The notes beneath the pieces were generated by a model that was not told the DNA's origin, made no database searches, and saw nothing but the letters and a program-made list of their open reading frames with translations. This document shows positions 26,678 through 39,624 of a DNA stretch of 64,000 nucleotides, one piece after another (within the stretch, counting starts at the first letter, position 1; the number at the start of each line of letters is the position of its first letter). The position numbers and the translations under genes were made by a program. Source of the DNA: Progne subis subis (taxonomy: Eukaryota; Chordata; Aves; Passeriformes; Hirundinidae); contig JAKJHU010000085.1 of assembly GCA_022316685.1 (NCBI GenBank), forward strand, positions 2,914,001 through 2,978,000. The letters run 5' to 3'.

Positions 26678-26828
26678 AAAAAAACCCCTTTGTTTGAACT
26701 AAACCCTGTTTTCTTTTCACTCCTGGTCACACAGCCTTTAGGACCTGAGCTGATGGGGCCACTTTATGAATCACCTTTATTTTTCACTCTGAAATTAAAC
26801 CCAAAATGAAAAATCCTCACTCACCACT

Positions 26829-26890
26829 GAGTTGGCCTCGATGATGGGAACAGATCCCTTCCAGCCTGAGATATTCTATGATTCTAGAAG
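26829..26890 (+). mobile_element. CR1 3' tail remnant
   Basis: The text from gttggcctcgatgatggg through gatcccttccagcc to attctatgattctag matches the last bases of a CR1 element in plus orientation, including one copy and part of a second of the terminal attctatg octamer. Only the tail is recognisable. Confidence 0.7.
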
Positions 26891-28309
26891 AGTTCTTGCT
26901 GCTGGAGGCGTTTTTGGGGTCCAGAGGAGCTGCTGCTTCCCCAAGCCCTGTGTCCCTCCCAGGTGGCAAATCCAGGCTGTGCTATCCCCGTTCTGCACCT
27001 CGGAGCAGCTCCCACGCACGCAGAGCAGAAGTACATTCTTAATTAAGTGATTTGGGCTGAAGTTTTTATAACCAAAAGACCCCAGAACAAGAACAAAAGC
27101 TTCCTTTCAGGCAAAATAAATGTTTGATGAGGTATTTAATCAAAAGCAGCACAACTTTGAGGGAAGGGGAAAGGAACTGTGCCGAGAGGGTGAGTTGCTG
27201 TCTCAGGTCACTCAGGAGCACCAGGACAACGCCCTCTGACTGTCCTGCAGCTCCCACCCCACCTTTCTGGTCTAACAAGGGACAAATGACCAAAACCTGG
27301 GCTCTCAGATCTCCCCAGGAGAGCCAGGGCTGGTGCCAGGGAGGTGCCCACTCTGCTGAGCCCCACCAGCCCCTCGCCTTGCCAAAGCTGCTCCTGCCCA
27401 GTCCCAGCTCCGCAGGTGAGGGCAGGGAGCTGGCTGTGCCTGCAGGGACCTCACCCCTCTCCATCCACTGCAGAGGATGCTCTGGGCCCCTTATCCCCTT
27501 CAGCAAGTGACCCATGCAAGCATCACCTCTCATCCTGCCCTCCCAAAACGCTGCATTAAAGACCTGCCTCGAATACATATACATATATATATTACAATTT
27601 TTTTCTTCTAATAATAAAACATTTAGTTCTAGGTCACTGAGCAGAGGAGATGGAAGATGAGAGGGAGAGCTGCTCTGATCTCTTCTGCAGCTTTTTATAG
27701 AGGAATGTTCTGCTTAACTGCCTTGGTGGAATGAAAAACCTGCCCGCAGTATAAATGGGGAACTGGCCCTCAGCCAAGGCTGCCCAGCTTCCACCTGCCG
27801 CTGTTATCAGCTCTGGGGCTCACTGGGAGCCAAAGGGAAGCAGTAATTTACAGGAATGGTGTAAAAGCCCATTTTCCCCTGGCTGGAAGAGCTGGATATT
27901 CACAGGAGAGCTGAGCCAGCCCCAAAAACCTCCGCCAAGGGCAGAGCCTGAGCGAGGAGCTGCAGCTTTGGGGAGCAGGGCAGTGCCTGGAGCAGCATCC
28001 TCCAACAGCCAAAAGCACCACGGGGACACGGGAGCCAGCTCAGCCCTTCTCCAGCCAGGAACCCAGCACGGCTTTCCAGCCTCCCTTCCCACCTGAGTTA
28101 TCGGGATTGGAAACGTTAAAATGCAGAAGAGCTCCAGGAGCATCGAGCCCATCACTGAACCATAACCCTAAACACACACCTGTCTGGTTTTGGAGCACTT
28201 CCAGGCACGGCCACCTCGCTTTGCTCCGAGTCTCAAGTGTTAATTTTGGGAATAACTCTGGACAAATAAAGGGAGTACAAAGCCAGCGTTGGTATCTGGC
28301 TGGATTAAA
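26891..28309. other. Non-coding DNA, no gene seen
   Basis: Mixed sequence. A short TA-rich tract (catatacatatatatat) lies at about 27575-27592. No exon recognised. Confidence 0.45.
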
Positions 28310-28650
28310 CAGAATATGAATTTACACCACTGGAAGTTCATCCACTCCTATAGCAATGTGCCATAAAGCTTTACACACGTCGATTTAGGGGAAAAGAAGC
28401 AGTTTGCTTATTTTTTTTATCCAATAAGAGAGCAAAACCCAAGTCATTACTGAAAAGCCGGCGCTCACGTAAGCCTTACAGAAAATGTCTGTCTCGTGGC
28501 TTGATAGCCATAACAAAAATGATTAATAATCTGCTGCAGACACTTATAATTGCGATAGCTTCCTCTCGTGAATTTAAATAGCTTTCTTGAATTACTGCCT
28601 CTGACATAATCAATAAAGCTGAGTTATTGCTTTATCAGCCAGGTCTCTTT
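28310..28650. promoter_or_regulatory. AT-rich block, candidate conserved non-coding element
   Basis: About 340 AT-rich bases with ATTAATAAT near 28522, an inverted CCAAT-like atccaataag near 28419 and a cluster of AATAAAG/TTTATC cores near 28611-28637. No reading frame and no repeat. It resembles the text of deeply conserved vertebrate enhancers, but conservation is untested. Confidence 0.35.
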
Positions 28651-31046
28651 GGCAAGGGAGAAACAGAAACCCGGGGAGACGAAATCCCTCCGAAAATCCG
28701 AGGCCAGGGGTTTGTCCCCAGCAGGGCTGGGCCACCGTGGCCCCAGAGCCCCTCCAGGCTTATTTATATCCCTTTAAACAGAGCTGACAGTGAGCTAGAG
28801 ACAGAATGGGAACCCCTGGCAGCCCAGCAGCAAGTATTTAATGACTCCTTGTAAACCCAACAACATGTTTAACTTCTCCCATTCCCTATAAAAGGGCTCC
28901 TATTTAGCCTGAGAGGACTCTGATGTTAAATTCGGGGTCTTACGACATGCCAGGGTGTCGGGGGGGGACACAGGGAGAGTTTCCAGGCCAGGATTTCCAT
29001 CCTCTGGATGTGGAATATGCTGTGAGTCTGTCCCAGGGCAGCCCCTGCCAGCAGCACAGGGGTATGACTTTTCCCTGCCCCAAAAATTCAAGTTTTCACC
29101 GCAGCCAGCATTAAGGACAAATATTGCAGTTTCAAGTTTCAGATAAAATCCTGAAATTTATAGATTTTTTCCTCCCTTCATCTGAAGAAAATAATAATAT
29201 TTCTCTCTAACAGGGAGGAAAAGGCAAGAACTGGTTTTGAGCTCTCAGGAAACTGCGCTGATTTGGCAAAACCCTGCTTTAAAATTCAACACCCTTCCAA
29301 AAGACAGAGGAAAAACATCCCAAAGCCACCAGCTGAATGACTTTGGGGCCGGAGCAGGAAGTCCCGAGGAGATGCTGTCCCATGCACCGTCCCTCTGGAC
29401 CTGCAGGGCACAGCCCCTGCTCCTCCCCTGCCTGCGGGAGCGGCTCAGGGGGGCTTTGAGCAGCACCAAAGCTCCTGGGAAAGCACATCCTGCTTTCTGC
29501 CAGGGAAGAAACCTAAAAACCAGCTAAAAATAATCTCCCTCAGCTCAGCAGTGTCTTGGGGAGCAAGCGGTCCCGCAGAAGAGAGAGGTTTCTGCTTTTG
29601 AGGCCAAACGAAATGTCGAGTTTTTATTAGATTGGGTGATTTTTTTTTTAGAGCTCTTATCTCTTTCCTTGGCTGGGGATGGAAGCAGCCATGCTGGTGA
29701 GAACCCAGTTTCAAATGTGGCTGCCCATCACAGACAGATAATGCATTGACAAGATTTGCTTGGTCAGATAAAGGGATTTTGCTTGTTTTCAAATTCATGC
29801 CTTTGATAGATCCTTTGAAGTGCAAAATATTTCCTTTTAATAAACGCTGCACCACATTAACATTAATTTTTTATTTTTTTTTTTAAATAAGAATCCCCTG
29901 CTAGATCTGCCCAGAAAGCAAAACCACCCCCAAAATTAGGGAGGAAAAAAAAAAAAAAATTCCCCTGAGGTTAACGAGGACTTCCCATAACTCACTGTGA
30001 GTCTGTGCCCTAATGGAGATGGATGAGTCACAGGTGGGGCCGCTCTGAGAAAATCACATTTTTCATTTTGATAGCACCTTTTAACAGGAGCTCTCAAAGT
30101 GCTTGAAAACCCTTTAGTGCTGCTTCCCAGGCGTGGGGCACGGATGGAAATTCCCCTCGAGAGAGTGGATCAAGACAAGCCCACGGGTTTTGTTTTCCCT
30201 CTGCTCCACGCAGCAAAACCCAGGTGGGTGCTGCACAGGAGCTCACACCATGCTCTAAACATCAGCACCCTGGACCACTGGTGCCCTGCCCATGAATAAA
30301 GAAATCCCCAGGCTTTTCTGGGATCCAAAAAATAAAAAACCATAGCAAAAAAACAACAACAACAACAAACCTCACTACTGTTTTGCTTCATCTGTGCTCT
30401 CAGCACCGTAGAGGAGCCGGCACAACAAATATTTCCCAGAGGATCATTTCTTTCTGAAGAGATAAATGAGCAAAATCTTGTTAAATTGAAGGCCAGAGAC
30501 AAGTATAAAGTGGGATTTTCCTGTCTAGGGGGGAAAAAAAAAAAAAAATGTTCATCTTTCTTGACTAAACCAAAGCCTGCAGCATCTTTTCTTGTCACCT
30601 TAATTCCCCCAGTCGCTTCCTCCACGTGTTGGGAAAAGCCTTGAACAGCAGGAGAGCACCCACCACACCTCTGAGGGGGGGAAAGGGGATTAACACACGT
30701 AATCAAATCCCAGTTTTGGTGGGAACCTTTCTTTAATTCAATCAGCACCACGGATATCACGCTGGCGATGTGTTAAGCTAATACACAGGCACACCTCTGC
30801 TGGGGAATTAGCGATGGAAAAGCACTGGAATTGCGGGTGGAGAGGCTCAACAGCTCTCTGTGGGTCCCTGCAGCCCCGTGCTTGGGCAGGGAGTGCCCAT
30901 GAATGGGACAAAAACCTCAATTTTGGGGAGAAGAGGATTTATTCTCTCACAGAGGGGCTGAGCAGTGACACAAAGATGGGGCACGAAAGGGGACTGAAAT
31001 GCCAGCAGCTCCTGTGAGGTTTGGGTTCCATCAGAGGCGGGTGTCA
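28651..31046. other. Non-coding DNA, no gene seen
   Basis: Mixed sequence with A runs near 29945 and 30534 and a (CAA)n microsatellite at about 30354-30370. An AT-rich part lies at about 29820-29960. No exon or transposon recognised. Confidence 0.45.
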
Positions 31047-31345
31047 GAGAATTGGAGGATGGTTTGGATTGGAAGGGAGCTTAAAATTCATCCAGTGCCA
31101 CCCCATCCATGTGCAGGGACACCTTCCACTGTGCCAGGCTGCTCCAAGCCCTGTCCAACCTGGCCTTGGGCACTGCCAGGGATCCAGCCTGTGCCAGGGC
31201 CTCAGCACCCTCTGAATAAGGAATTCCTTCCTGACATCTGATATAAATCCTCCCTCTTAATTTAAAACCACTCCCCATCACCCCTATAAAAAGCGGCTCT
31301 CCCTGTTTCTCCTACATCCCTTTTAAATCCTGAGAGGAGATGACC
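31047..31345 (-). mobile_element. CR1 LINE 3' fragment
   Basis: Minus-strand CR1 tail. The left end (ggatggtttggattggaagg) is the reverse of the usual CR1 3' end. It is followed by the GTGCAGGGACACCTTCCACT and CCTGGCCTTGGGCACTGCCA blocks seen in songbird CR1 copies. About 300 bases, 5' truncated, no coding capacity. It is more similar to the family text than the copy at 1008, so it is probably younger. Confidence 0.88.
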
Positions 31346-31640
31346 AGGCTTCAAAGCTGCCAAACCCCAAACACAGGCTTGGCTGGGTGAGCACCACTGC
31401 CCGTGCCTCGGAGCAGCTCCTGCATTCCCCACACAGCCTCAGAAAATCGCAGGAAACCAGGAAAAAACAAAGATCCTCTCGCAGCAGAGGCTGCTGCCGC
31501 TGGGACGGAAATGTTCCCGCACCACCCCTGCGGCTGGGACACCTTCCTCAAGGGATAAAACAAAGAGAAAGTTCCCATCCCCAGCCCAAATGATTGACCG
31601 TGGCAAGGGAAGGCGCAGCTCCTGGGAAAGGGAGACCAGC

Positions 31641-31994
31641 AACTGGAAATTCCTGGGAGTGGGAGATGCTGCTCTCTCAGAACTGGAAATTCCTGGGAGT
31701 GGGAAATGCTGCTCTCTCAGAACTGGAAATTCCTGGGAGTGGGAAATGCTCTCTCAGAACTGGAAATTCCTGGGAGTGGGAGATGCTGCTCTCTCAGAAC
31801 TGGAAATTCCTGGGAGTGGGAAATGCTGCTATCTCAGAACTGGAAATTCCTGGGAGTGGGAAATGCTGCTCTCTCAGAACTGGAAATTCCTGGGAGTGGG
31901 AAATGCTGCTCTCTCAGAACTGGAAATTCCTGGGAGTGGGAAATGCTCTCTCAGAACTGGAAATTCCTGGGAGTGGGAAATGCTGCTTTCCCAG
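31641..31994. repeat. 40-bp minisatellite, nine copies
   Basis: Nine head-to-tail copies of a 40-bp unit starting AACTGGAAATTCCTGGGAGT. Copies three (31721-31757) and eight (31918-31954) lack one GCT and are 37 bp. Copies one and four have GAGAT where the rest have GAAAT. Copy five has ATCTCAG and copy nine ends TTTCCCAG. Because 40 is not a multiple of three, each copy is read in a different frame and all three forward frames stay open. That produces frames of 146-171 codons that are not genes. Confidence 0.98.
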
Positions 31995-34900
31995 AAGTGC
32001 TGTGCAGAGCTGTGCTGGATCCTGCCCCACCCTGGCTCTCCCCAGCTGGGAGCTTGTCCTGCTCCTTAACCCCTTCATCCTTGTGCTGTCCCTCACCACA
32101 GCCTCTTGAGCAGCCTCCCTCTCTTCCTCCCCCACACTGTACCTAGTGGGATTGTGAATTTTCATTTCCACGCTAAAATGATTTAAAAAGCAGAGGGCCC
32201 AGCTCCTGCTCTCAGCTGCACAAAGGAAATTCCTGTCTGTCTCTCTGGGGCTTTGCTTTATCCGTGCATCCGTACTGGAGCTGCTCCCACCACCACCTTT
32301 TAATCGTTTCTGACTCCTGCTTCCTCCAGCTCCTCATTCAGCTGCTTCAATCACCAAGTTCCACAATTTCCTGAGAGCAACAGCAACAAGCAATCAAAAA
32401 AAAAAAAAAAAACACCAAACCCTATTAATGCTGAAAATAAACCACTTTAAGAGCTGCAGCTCTGGGACTCGGAGGTGCAGAGCCAGCAGAGCTCCTGGCC
32501 CAGGGAAAACCCTTTGAGTCCTGGGCACCTCGGCCAAAAATTGTAACCAGGGGGTTCAGAGAAAGCCGTGATTGCTGAGCTGTGGCTGTGCCTGAGCAGG
32601 CAGGATGGGAGCAGGGGTGATTTGTGCATCAGCCCTCAGCCTGGAGCCAGCTGCTGCTGCTCTGGGGTGGAGCCTGCAGCTGTGCCAAAGCCCCTGAAGG
32701 ACGTTAAAATGATCGGTGCTGGTTTAAGTGATCCCAGCCTGGCTCTGAGCAGTGTGGGGTGAACAGGGGTGATTCGCTCTTTGGGGGAGTTTTTGCTCTG
32801 AATTCCTAAGAAGAACGACTGCTTTGGCAATCCCACACAGGTCAAGGGTGTAAATAATCCTGAATGGACCCCAGAGCATCCCAGGGAGCACGAGGCACAG
32901 CCCTGGCGTTAAAAACTTGCTCTGAATAAGGGAAAAGAACTTGTGGGCTTTTAGGCACAGGTCCAACAAAGGTGCAAACTGAAGCAGGAGCCCTCCAGCC
33001 TCCCCCTCTCTCTCCCTTTTCCAAATGGAATGAAAAAAAACCAGTGGTGAGAAGAGCCAGTGAGCTGGATTTAAGAGGATACCTCTGACCTCACGCACTC
33101 CCCGGATAAAGACATCAGCTGAGGATGGAGGAGGAGGGCAGGGGCTGAACCCAGGCATTGGGGATGGTTAAGGAAACATTAGTGAGGGCTGGAAAAGCCC
33201 CAAGCACGGCTCTGGATGGAAAATCTGGAGGCTGGCACATCAGGTTTCCTGTCCCTGCTGCACTGCCATCGTCTCTGGAACGTTCCCCTCTCCCAGGCTG
33301 CGACACACGTGTGCCAAGCAGGAACATTTCAAGCAAGCCTGGCACCCGGTGCCACCACGACGGACGGACGGCACTCGGAGCCCTCGGCAGACCCAGCTGC
33401 CAAAACACTTCCAGGAGTTCCGGGCCGCAGGAAGGGGGTTTTTGTGCCCTCTGAAGGGACCTGGCAGGTCAGCACAGATGGGCAGCCAGGCTGAGCTCCC
33501 TGGTCAGCCTGGCCCTGGCACAGCAGCCGTGGAGAGCTGTCACGTGGCACCGTTTATTAACGCACATAAACGGTTTGGCTTGAGGTTTTTATCATCACTT
33601 TAGCAGCAAAAAATGTTAACAGGGCCTGAAGGTTTGTAGGGTTTAACTGACTGCCTCGGGAGGTCTCTGCAGGGTCCTGCTGGGGCTGTGGCCTTGGTTT
33701 CACATCCCCTCTGCACCACAGAGGACCATCAAAGGCTGTCACAGCTCCCTTCCAGCAGAGCCACCCACGGGGCTCTCTGCTCTCACAAACACGTCAGAAA
33801 AACTTCTAAATGGTCAAAATCCAACCCTTTGACTTCTGGGACCCAACAGCTCAGTGCCCCTCTGGCTCAACCCAGACTCAGAGCCCAGGAGAGTTGAGGG
33901 GATAACCAAAAAAGCAGCACTTGGAAGGTGAGGTTCATTTCTTTAACGATCATAAAACCTTTACCAAAGCTTGGTGCTCTGACTAGATCCTGGGGATGAG
34001 GATGGCACTTGCAGGCTGTGGAGCAGCCCTTAAGGGCACATGGGGTGTCCCAGAGCTCCTGTCACCTGGCCAGGAGTGGGGGACAGGAGAAGCAGCACCT
34101 GCCTGGTGACTGCCATCTCCCATGGACACCCCTGCGACGGGAGCAGCTCCTCCAGCAAACACAGAACTCAGGCCACGTGTTTAGAGGAATCCATTTCAAG
34201 GCAGCATCCAGTAAAACGAAGAGATTCTTGACAAGAACCAGTTTCTGTTTCTTGGCTCTTGTGCTGAGACTGAAGATATCACCTGCTGTATTAAGCTTGA
34301 TGTGCAGCTTAATGGCCAAACCCCACGTATCTGGCCTTCAGCTGCCTCACCCACCCATGCTCCCAGCTCTTCAGTCATTTGCTCCCTTTAACGTTTTCAT
34401 GTGAACAGGTTTTCAGGCATGGCAGAAATCCACCACGGGCAGAGAGAAGGAGATAGGATGAACAGAGATGTTTTCTAAAGCCAGGAGAACCTTGTTTGCA
34501 GGTCAGGGTAAACAGGCACCGAACAAATAGAGAGCCAAGTGATGAATCCCTGGCTTCCCACAGCTTTGGGATCTGCCCTGCTGCAAGGACATGATTGGGG
34601 CCGAGCCCCTGCCACCCCAAATCCATCCCGATGTCGGGGAGCACGTTAACCCTCAGACCTCTGCAGAAACACAGCTCTCATGATACACCGAAAATCAGGC
34701 ACCCAAAAACAAAGCCATGAAAAGCTTTCTGATTCCCGTGGAAAGAGGAAAATCCGGCATTTGGAACCTCCCTCAGGCCACCCTGTCCCAGGAGGGTGGG
34801 AAGCAGCCCCTGCCAGGGCTTACCCCAATTAACGGGGAGTAGAAATACAAATTGTTTAACCAGCAGCCGAGGGACTGCCGGCAACGCCGCCCCTCTCCCC

Positions 34901-35499
34901 CAACACCCAGCGGCTCCAGGCTGACAAGAGCTTAATTGCAGCTGGGGGCTGAGCGGAGCCCTGCCCGCTGACAGCCGAGCTGAGCATCCCCCGAGGCGTC
35001 TTCCCCTTCGAGCGAGCTGCTCGTTTAATAATCTGCCGGAGCCGGGCACGTTCCCAGGCCGAGGAAACATCTCTTCATTAAGGGGAGGGAAAGCAGGAGC
35101 GCTCCCAGCTCCGCTCCCACCAAAGCCCCTCTCACCTGCGCCGTGCAGAACGCTTTTCTCACCCCGAGCACCGCTGCTTTTCAGCTCCTCCCCGAGATGT
35201 TTTTGGCAGGCAACGAGCCAAGAGCATCCGGTGCCACGTCCCACCACGTTTGGCCACCTTGGGTCATCCCCCGGGATCCCTGGAAGAGTCGGAGGCTGGG
35301 ATGGGCTCTGAGCATCCTGCTCTGCTGGGAACCACGGCAGGTGGTTGGAACTCAATCTCCGAGGTCCACACCAAGCCAGAGCATTTGGATTCCACGATCC
35401 CAGCCCGGGCCTGCTCCCATTAACCACGGGCATCCCTCGCTGACAGCTGCCGCTGCCCGCACGCAGACAGGGAGGGGAAGCAGAGGGGAATTGAGCCGT
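31995..35499. other. Non-coding DNA, no gene seen
   Basis: Mixed sequence with an A run near 32397. The part at 34860-35180 is GC-rich and moderately CpG-rich. The 251-codon minus-strand frame at 34678-35433 crosses it and has no recognisable domain. Confidence 0.45.
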
Positions 35500-35930
35500 G
35501 CGAGACGCTTTAGTGATTTAACAGGGGGAAGGAAAGGGCTGCAGATAAACCTTAATGATATAAATGTAACCTATAATTAACAGTTAACATGCAGGGAAGA
35601 TAGCCCTCAGATGGAGCAGTGTGCTAGCGAGGAGAAACGTGGTCATTTATATTCCGTGTGGGTCCCGGAGCAGGCGAGGGAGCTCCCACACACGCTGCCA
35701 GCACTTGCATGTGTAAATAACGGCTCCTCCAAATGAGGGAAAGAATTTACAGCAAACAACACTCCGTGTGCTTGCTCAAGTAGCTTATGTTTAAATAATA
35801 GGAGCTAAGTGATGCATTTCTGCTCAGGCACTAATCACTTCCAGGGGCCCGCAGCTCCGTTAGGGAAATTGCCTTCTTCAATCATTTAGGGCCATCTCTG
35901 GCTTCTCTGGACCCAGAACTGTTCATTATT
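35500..35930. promoter_or_regulatory. AT-rich block with forkhead-like sites
   Basis: An AT-rich, non-repetitive stretch with TGTAAATAA at 35712-35720 and TGTTTAAA at 35788-35795, both good forkhead-type cores, and a TATAATTAACAGTTAAC stretch near 35571 that resembles an HNF1-type site. No reading frame. SCARB1 and its neighbours are expressed in liver, so a liver-type enhancer is conceivable, but this is inference from short motifs. Confidence 0.35.
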
Positions 35931-36439
35931 TGCCTCAGTGCTCTTCTTATTCACGCGTGGATTTTTGGGGGGAAAAAAAAAATCAGAATTGGGGGTTTAG
36001 GAGCTCTGGGCAGCTCTCAGCATTTCTTGCTACGATGCTGGGAAGGAGGAGATCCAGAGGAGCCCCATTCCCAGATCCCATCACTCATCCCAGCCTGCCA
36101 CAGCCCCAGGCAGCACCGCAGAGATTGTCAGTGTGGGCAGAGAGGGCTGCCCAGAGCAGAAATGAAGAGAGCAGAGCAGCTCCCAGCAAGCGCAGCAGCG
36201 TCTCTGCCCTGCAAGCAGCACTCAGGGCTTCCCTTGCCAACCTAAACATTATTTTAACTGCAAAACCGAGACTGTAATCCCTGTCACGCTTGGAGACCGG
36301 CGGGTTTTTACAAGCAAAGCTGGAAAACAAAAGGCCGGCGCTTAGTTTTAAGGCAGCACGGCTCTGCCCTAACCAGGTGAGAGGGGAAGTCCTTCCCCCA
36401 GGGCCCTAGGGATCACCTGGAGATGGCAGAGCCTGGAGA
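35931..36439. other. Non-coding DNA, no gene seen
   Basis: GC-richer sequence between two AT-rich blocks. No exon recognised. Confidence 0.4.
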
Positions 36440-36810
36440 GGACGTGTAACCCACACATGCTGGTAAAGCTGTTGTGCTTTCCCCAACTGCTAAAATCTCA
36501 AGCAGGCATTAAATATCTTATTGAGACTATCAGCACATGCAATTTGCGGTCATTAAATGCATTTCCTTTATGTTTCCCCCAGGCCAGAACAAACCTTATT
36601 TTCAGCTCATTTGCAAGAAAACCCTCTGAAGACTATAATTTACCTGCTACCAACACCATAAATCTTTAAAATTAGTTACTTAACTGTTTGCTAATGACCA
36701 TGGATGTGTTCGCTAATACAGCTACTTTTCAATTAGCTGGCAAGAGGAAATTTGAGCAGGGGGGAACGTTTGGATTTTTTAAAAAATGTAAGTTAATGCT
36801 ATCCCAGGAT
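36440..36810. promoter_or_regulatory. AT-rich block, candidate conserved non-coding element
   Basis: AT-rich, non-repetitive sequence with several ATTA and TAAT cores (for example TTAGTTACTTAA near 36672). No reading frame of note. Candidate regulatory block only. Confidence 0.28.
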
Positions 36811-39624
36811 AACTGAGACAGCACTAAAGGACCCATCCTTGCCACTCCAAAGCCAGCAATTTGGGGACAATAACCCCATCCAGGCTTGGACAACTGGATT
36901 CAGGCACATATCAGCCTCCAGGGCTAACAGCACGCCCAGGTACACCAGAGCAGCAAACAACCCAATGAATTAAGGGAAAAGAGGAGTATCCCAGTGCGGG
37001 CAGGCAGATGGGGGTGCAAACAGCAGCTTGGGTCAGCACAGGGACCAGGCACCAGACAGACACGGGGAGAGGCAATGGGACCGACGGAATTCCCCTGAGC
37101 TGTACTTTCCCTGCAGCATCCTCTCCAGAGCTGGCTACACCTCGTTACTCTCCCCTCCTGCACCGGGCAACAGTTCTGCCTGAATTCCCACATTTATTCT
37201 TAATTACCTCGTGAAGAAGTCGGATATATTGACTGCCACCTGTTCGATACATAATTCATGTGCCAGGAGAAGCAATTTCCAGAAGTTCACCTTGCTGGAT
37301 CCTTCCAGGGGAAGGGAAGGGAAGGCAGGGTGGTTGTTTTTTTTTCCCTGGATGTCAGCAATCACATGCTGTTAGCAGAGATGGATCCCTGCCCGTGCCA
37401 CAGGGGCAGTGGATTTCCAATCACTGCTGCAAAGCACGGGGGGCTACAAATATTAGCACTCGGAGGCATTTTGCAAGGCAGACATTTTAATTTAAATCGA
37501 TGAGTTATTGATTCATTTTTCATGCAGGAAGGAGAGCTCAGTGTGTATTTCTGCCACTCCATCTGTACTTCTGATGACCTCAGGCGTACAGTATAAACCT
37601 GATGTAAAATATTTCCTTTCCTAATAGGGAAGCTTTTATGGCCTTGGACCTGAGTGAGCAGAAAGTCATCTGGGGAAAGGATGCCTGACTAGGAAACCAT
37701 GGCAAGGAAGGTAATTAATGATTAGTGCATACTCTCAAATTAGCCTGTCCCCGAATAGGAAGGAAATGAATCACGAGCTGAACTTTTATATAGCCTCAGG
37801 GTCTTCTCAGACACTTACAAAATTTCCTGGCTTACAGGAGCCGATAAAGAGCTCGGATCCCCACACCTACAGCCTTGGGAAAGAGCAGAACGAAGCCAGG
37901 AGGGAGAGACCCGTGTGCTCTTGGGAAGCTGCCCCATGCCCAGAGTGTGCTTTTGGGGACAGGGAAGCTAGACGAGGATTTTTTAGGGGAGTTCTTCATC
38001 AGGAAGCTCAGCGACCACAAGGAAAGCTGGCTTTTGAGCTGTGACACTAGAGAGCACAATCCCTCTGCAATTAAAACAATTACCAAGATGTCATTGATGC
38101 TGGGCACTTCCTGACGGGAACCAGCCCCACACCCAGCAGGAGCACTGCCTGTGTTCCAGGGAGGGTCCCAGCTGCACAGGGCAGGATGGAGAGCTGGCAC
38201 CTTCCCCTGGCAATGCAGAGAGGAGAGAACTGTGGCTACAACGCTCTCTGCCTGCAGCAGGAGCAGGTAAAAACATCCCCTTCCCAGATATTTTGCTCTT
38301 TTCTCAGATGATTCCCCAGCAGTGGCTCTTTTGTCTTCAATAAGTTCACACTCTCCAACCCTAAAGCCATCACCCAACACCGGCGTCTGACTGGAATGTC
38401 ACCGGGGGTGAGGATGTCCAGCCAAGGAACAGCCAACCACAGTCACCAAAGGCCTTGTCTGGCTGGCATCTCTCTCAGAAATCTGCAAATGCAGTGGCAA
38501 TCACAGGAGTGCAGCCTGCCTGTGCACCGAGCTCTGGAGGGAAGTGGTTTTCCACAGATTTCCATGAGATACCAGCGGGTCTTCGCCCGGTCTGCGTAAT
38601 TGCATCCTTTGAAGTCTGGCTCGTAAAGCAGCGACAACAAGAATCACTTTCATGTCTCTAATAAAGCAGAACTATAAAACCACGAGCCAGCTTCCAAGGA
38701 AAGCTGACCTGTGCGGAGCCAGGACACCGGCCAGGGCTTGGACTGGGGAGGAGCTGCAGAGAGCAGCAGCCAAACCACGCCTGGCTGGAGGGGCTGTGCT
38801 GGGGTAACCCCAACCCCTGCCCCAGGGATGCGGCGCTGCACACGCGCAGAGAAAACGTTGCTGTGCTCCTTCTGAGAAATGCTGTGTTTTACCCCCAGAA
38901 GAGGCTCCCACCTCCCACTTTTAGCCGTGTGGAACTCAGCTGCCTCCTCCTGCCTCGTAGCACAGCCCACAGGCTGCATCTGGGTCCTGGTGAACACCAG
39001 CAGGAGCTGGGGACCGTCAGGATCAGCCCTTGCTGCTGCCCCAGAGGGGTGTGAACCAGGACAGCAGCCCAGGTGCCATCTCCCTGTGCCAGTTTTGGGG
39101 ACAAATCTGCATCCCCCGAGCTCCCAGCAACACCTCAGCACCCCCCTGCAGGGACAGGCTGCCACCACTGGGATAAGCCATGCAGGAAATTCTCTGCTCC
39201 TGGAGGCACAGCATCCCAGGACCAGCCCCCTCGCACCACCCAGGTGTGTCCAGGCACCACGGCAGCCTTTACTCACCCCCAAAAATCCCAAATTCCAGAG
39301 AGGAATAAAGTCTGGGGAAACATTTCCCGCATCTGCCTGATGAGAGATGCCAGTGGTGCAGCCCTGAAAGAGTCCCTAAGGCAAAATGTGTGAGAGCATA
39401 GGCACAGGGAGCTGCTGCGCTCAGCCAGGTGTTAATCAGGGATTTTTGGTGAAGGAGACATCTCATCGAGAGCGGTTTTTCTCCCCAGCACCGCGGCAGA
39501 GCAGCAAACAGACCCCGGGGAGGGGTTTGCAGGTGAAAGGAAGAGCTACCAAACATTATCTGGGTAATCATTTCTGGGACGTTCGCAGAAGAAACCCTCC
39601 TGGGCAATATCAAATGATAAATTA
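36811..39624. other. Non-coding DNA, no gene seen
   Basis: Mixed sequence. A GGGAA-rich purine tract lies at about 37309-37327 and AT-richer text at about 37580-37780. A 213-codon minus-strand frame at 38650-39291 has no domain. Confidence 0.45.

Noticed and set aside
31590..32146. Frames of 146-171 codons with LEIPGSGKC-like repeats
   Set aside because: These are the 40-bp minisatellite read in three phases, with no start context or homology.
34678..35433. 251-codon minus-strand frame
   Set aside because: GC-rich DNA with few stops; low-complexity Gly/Pro/Ala/Arg text, no domain, no splice logic.
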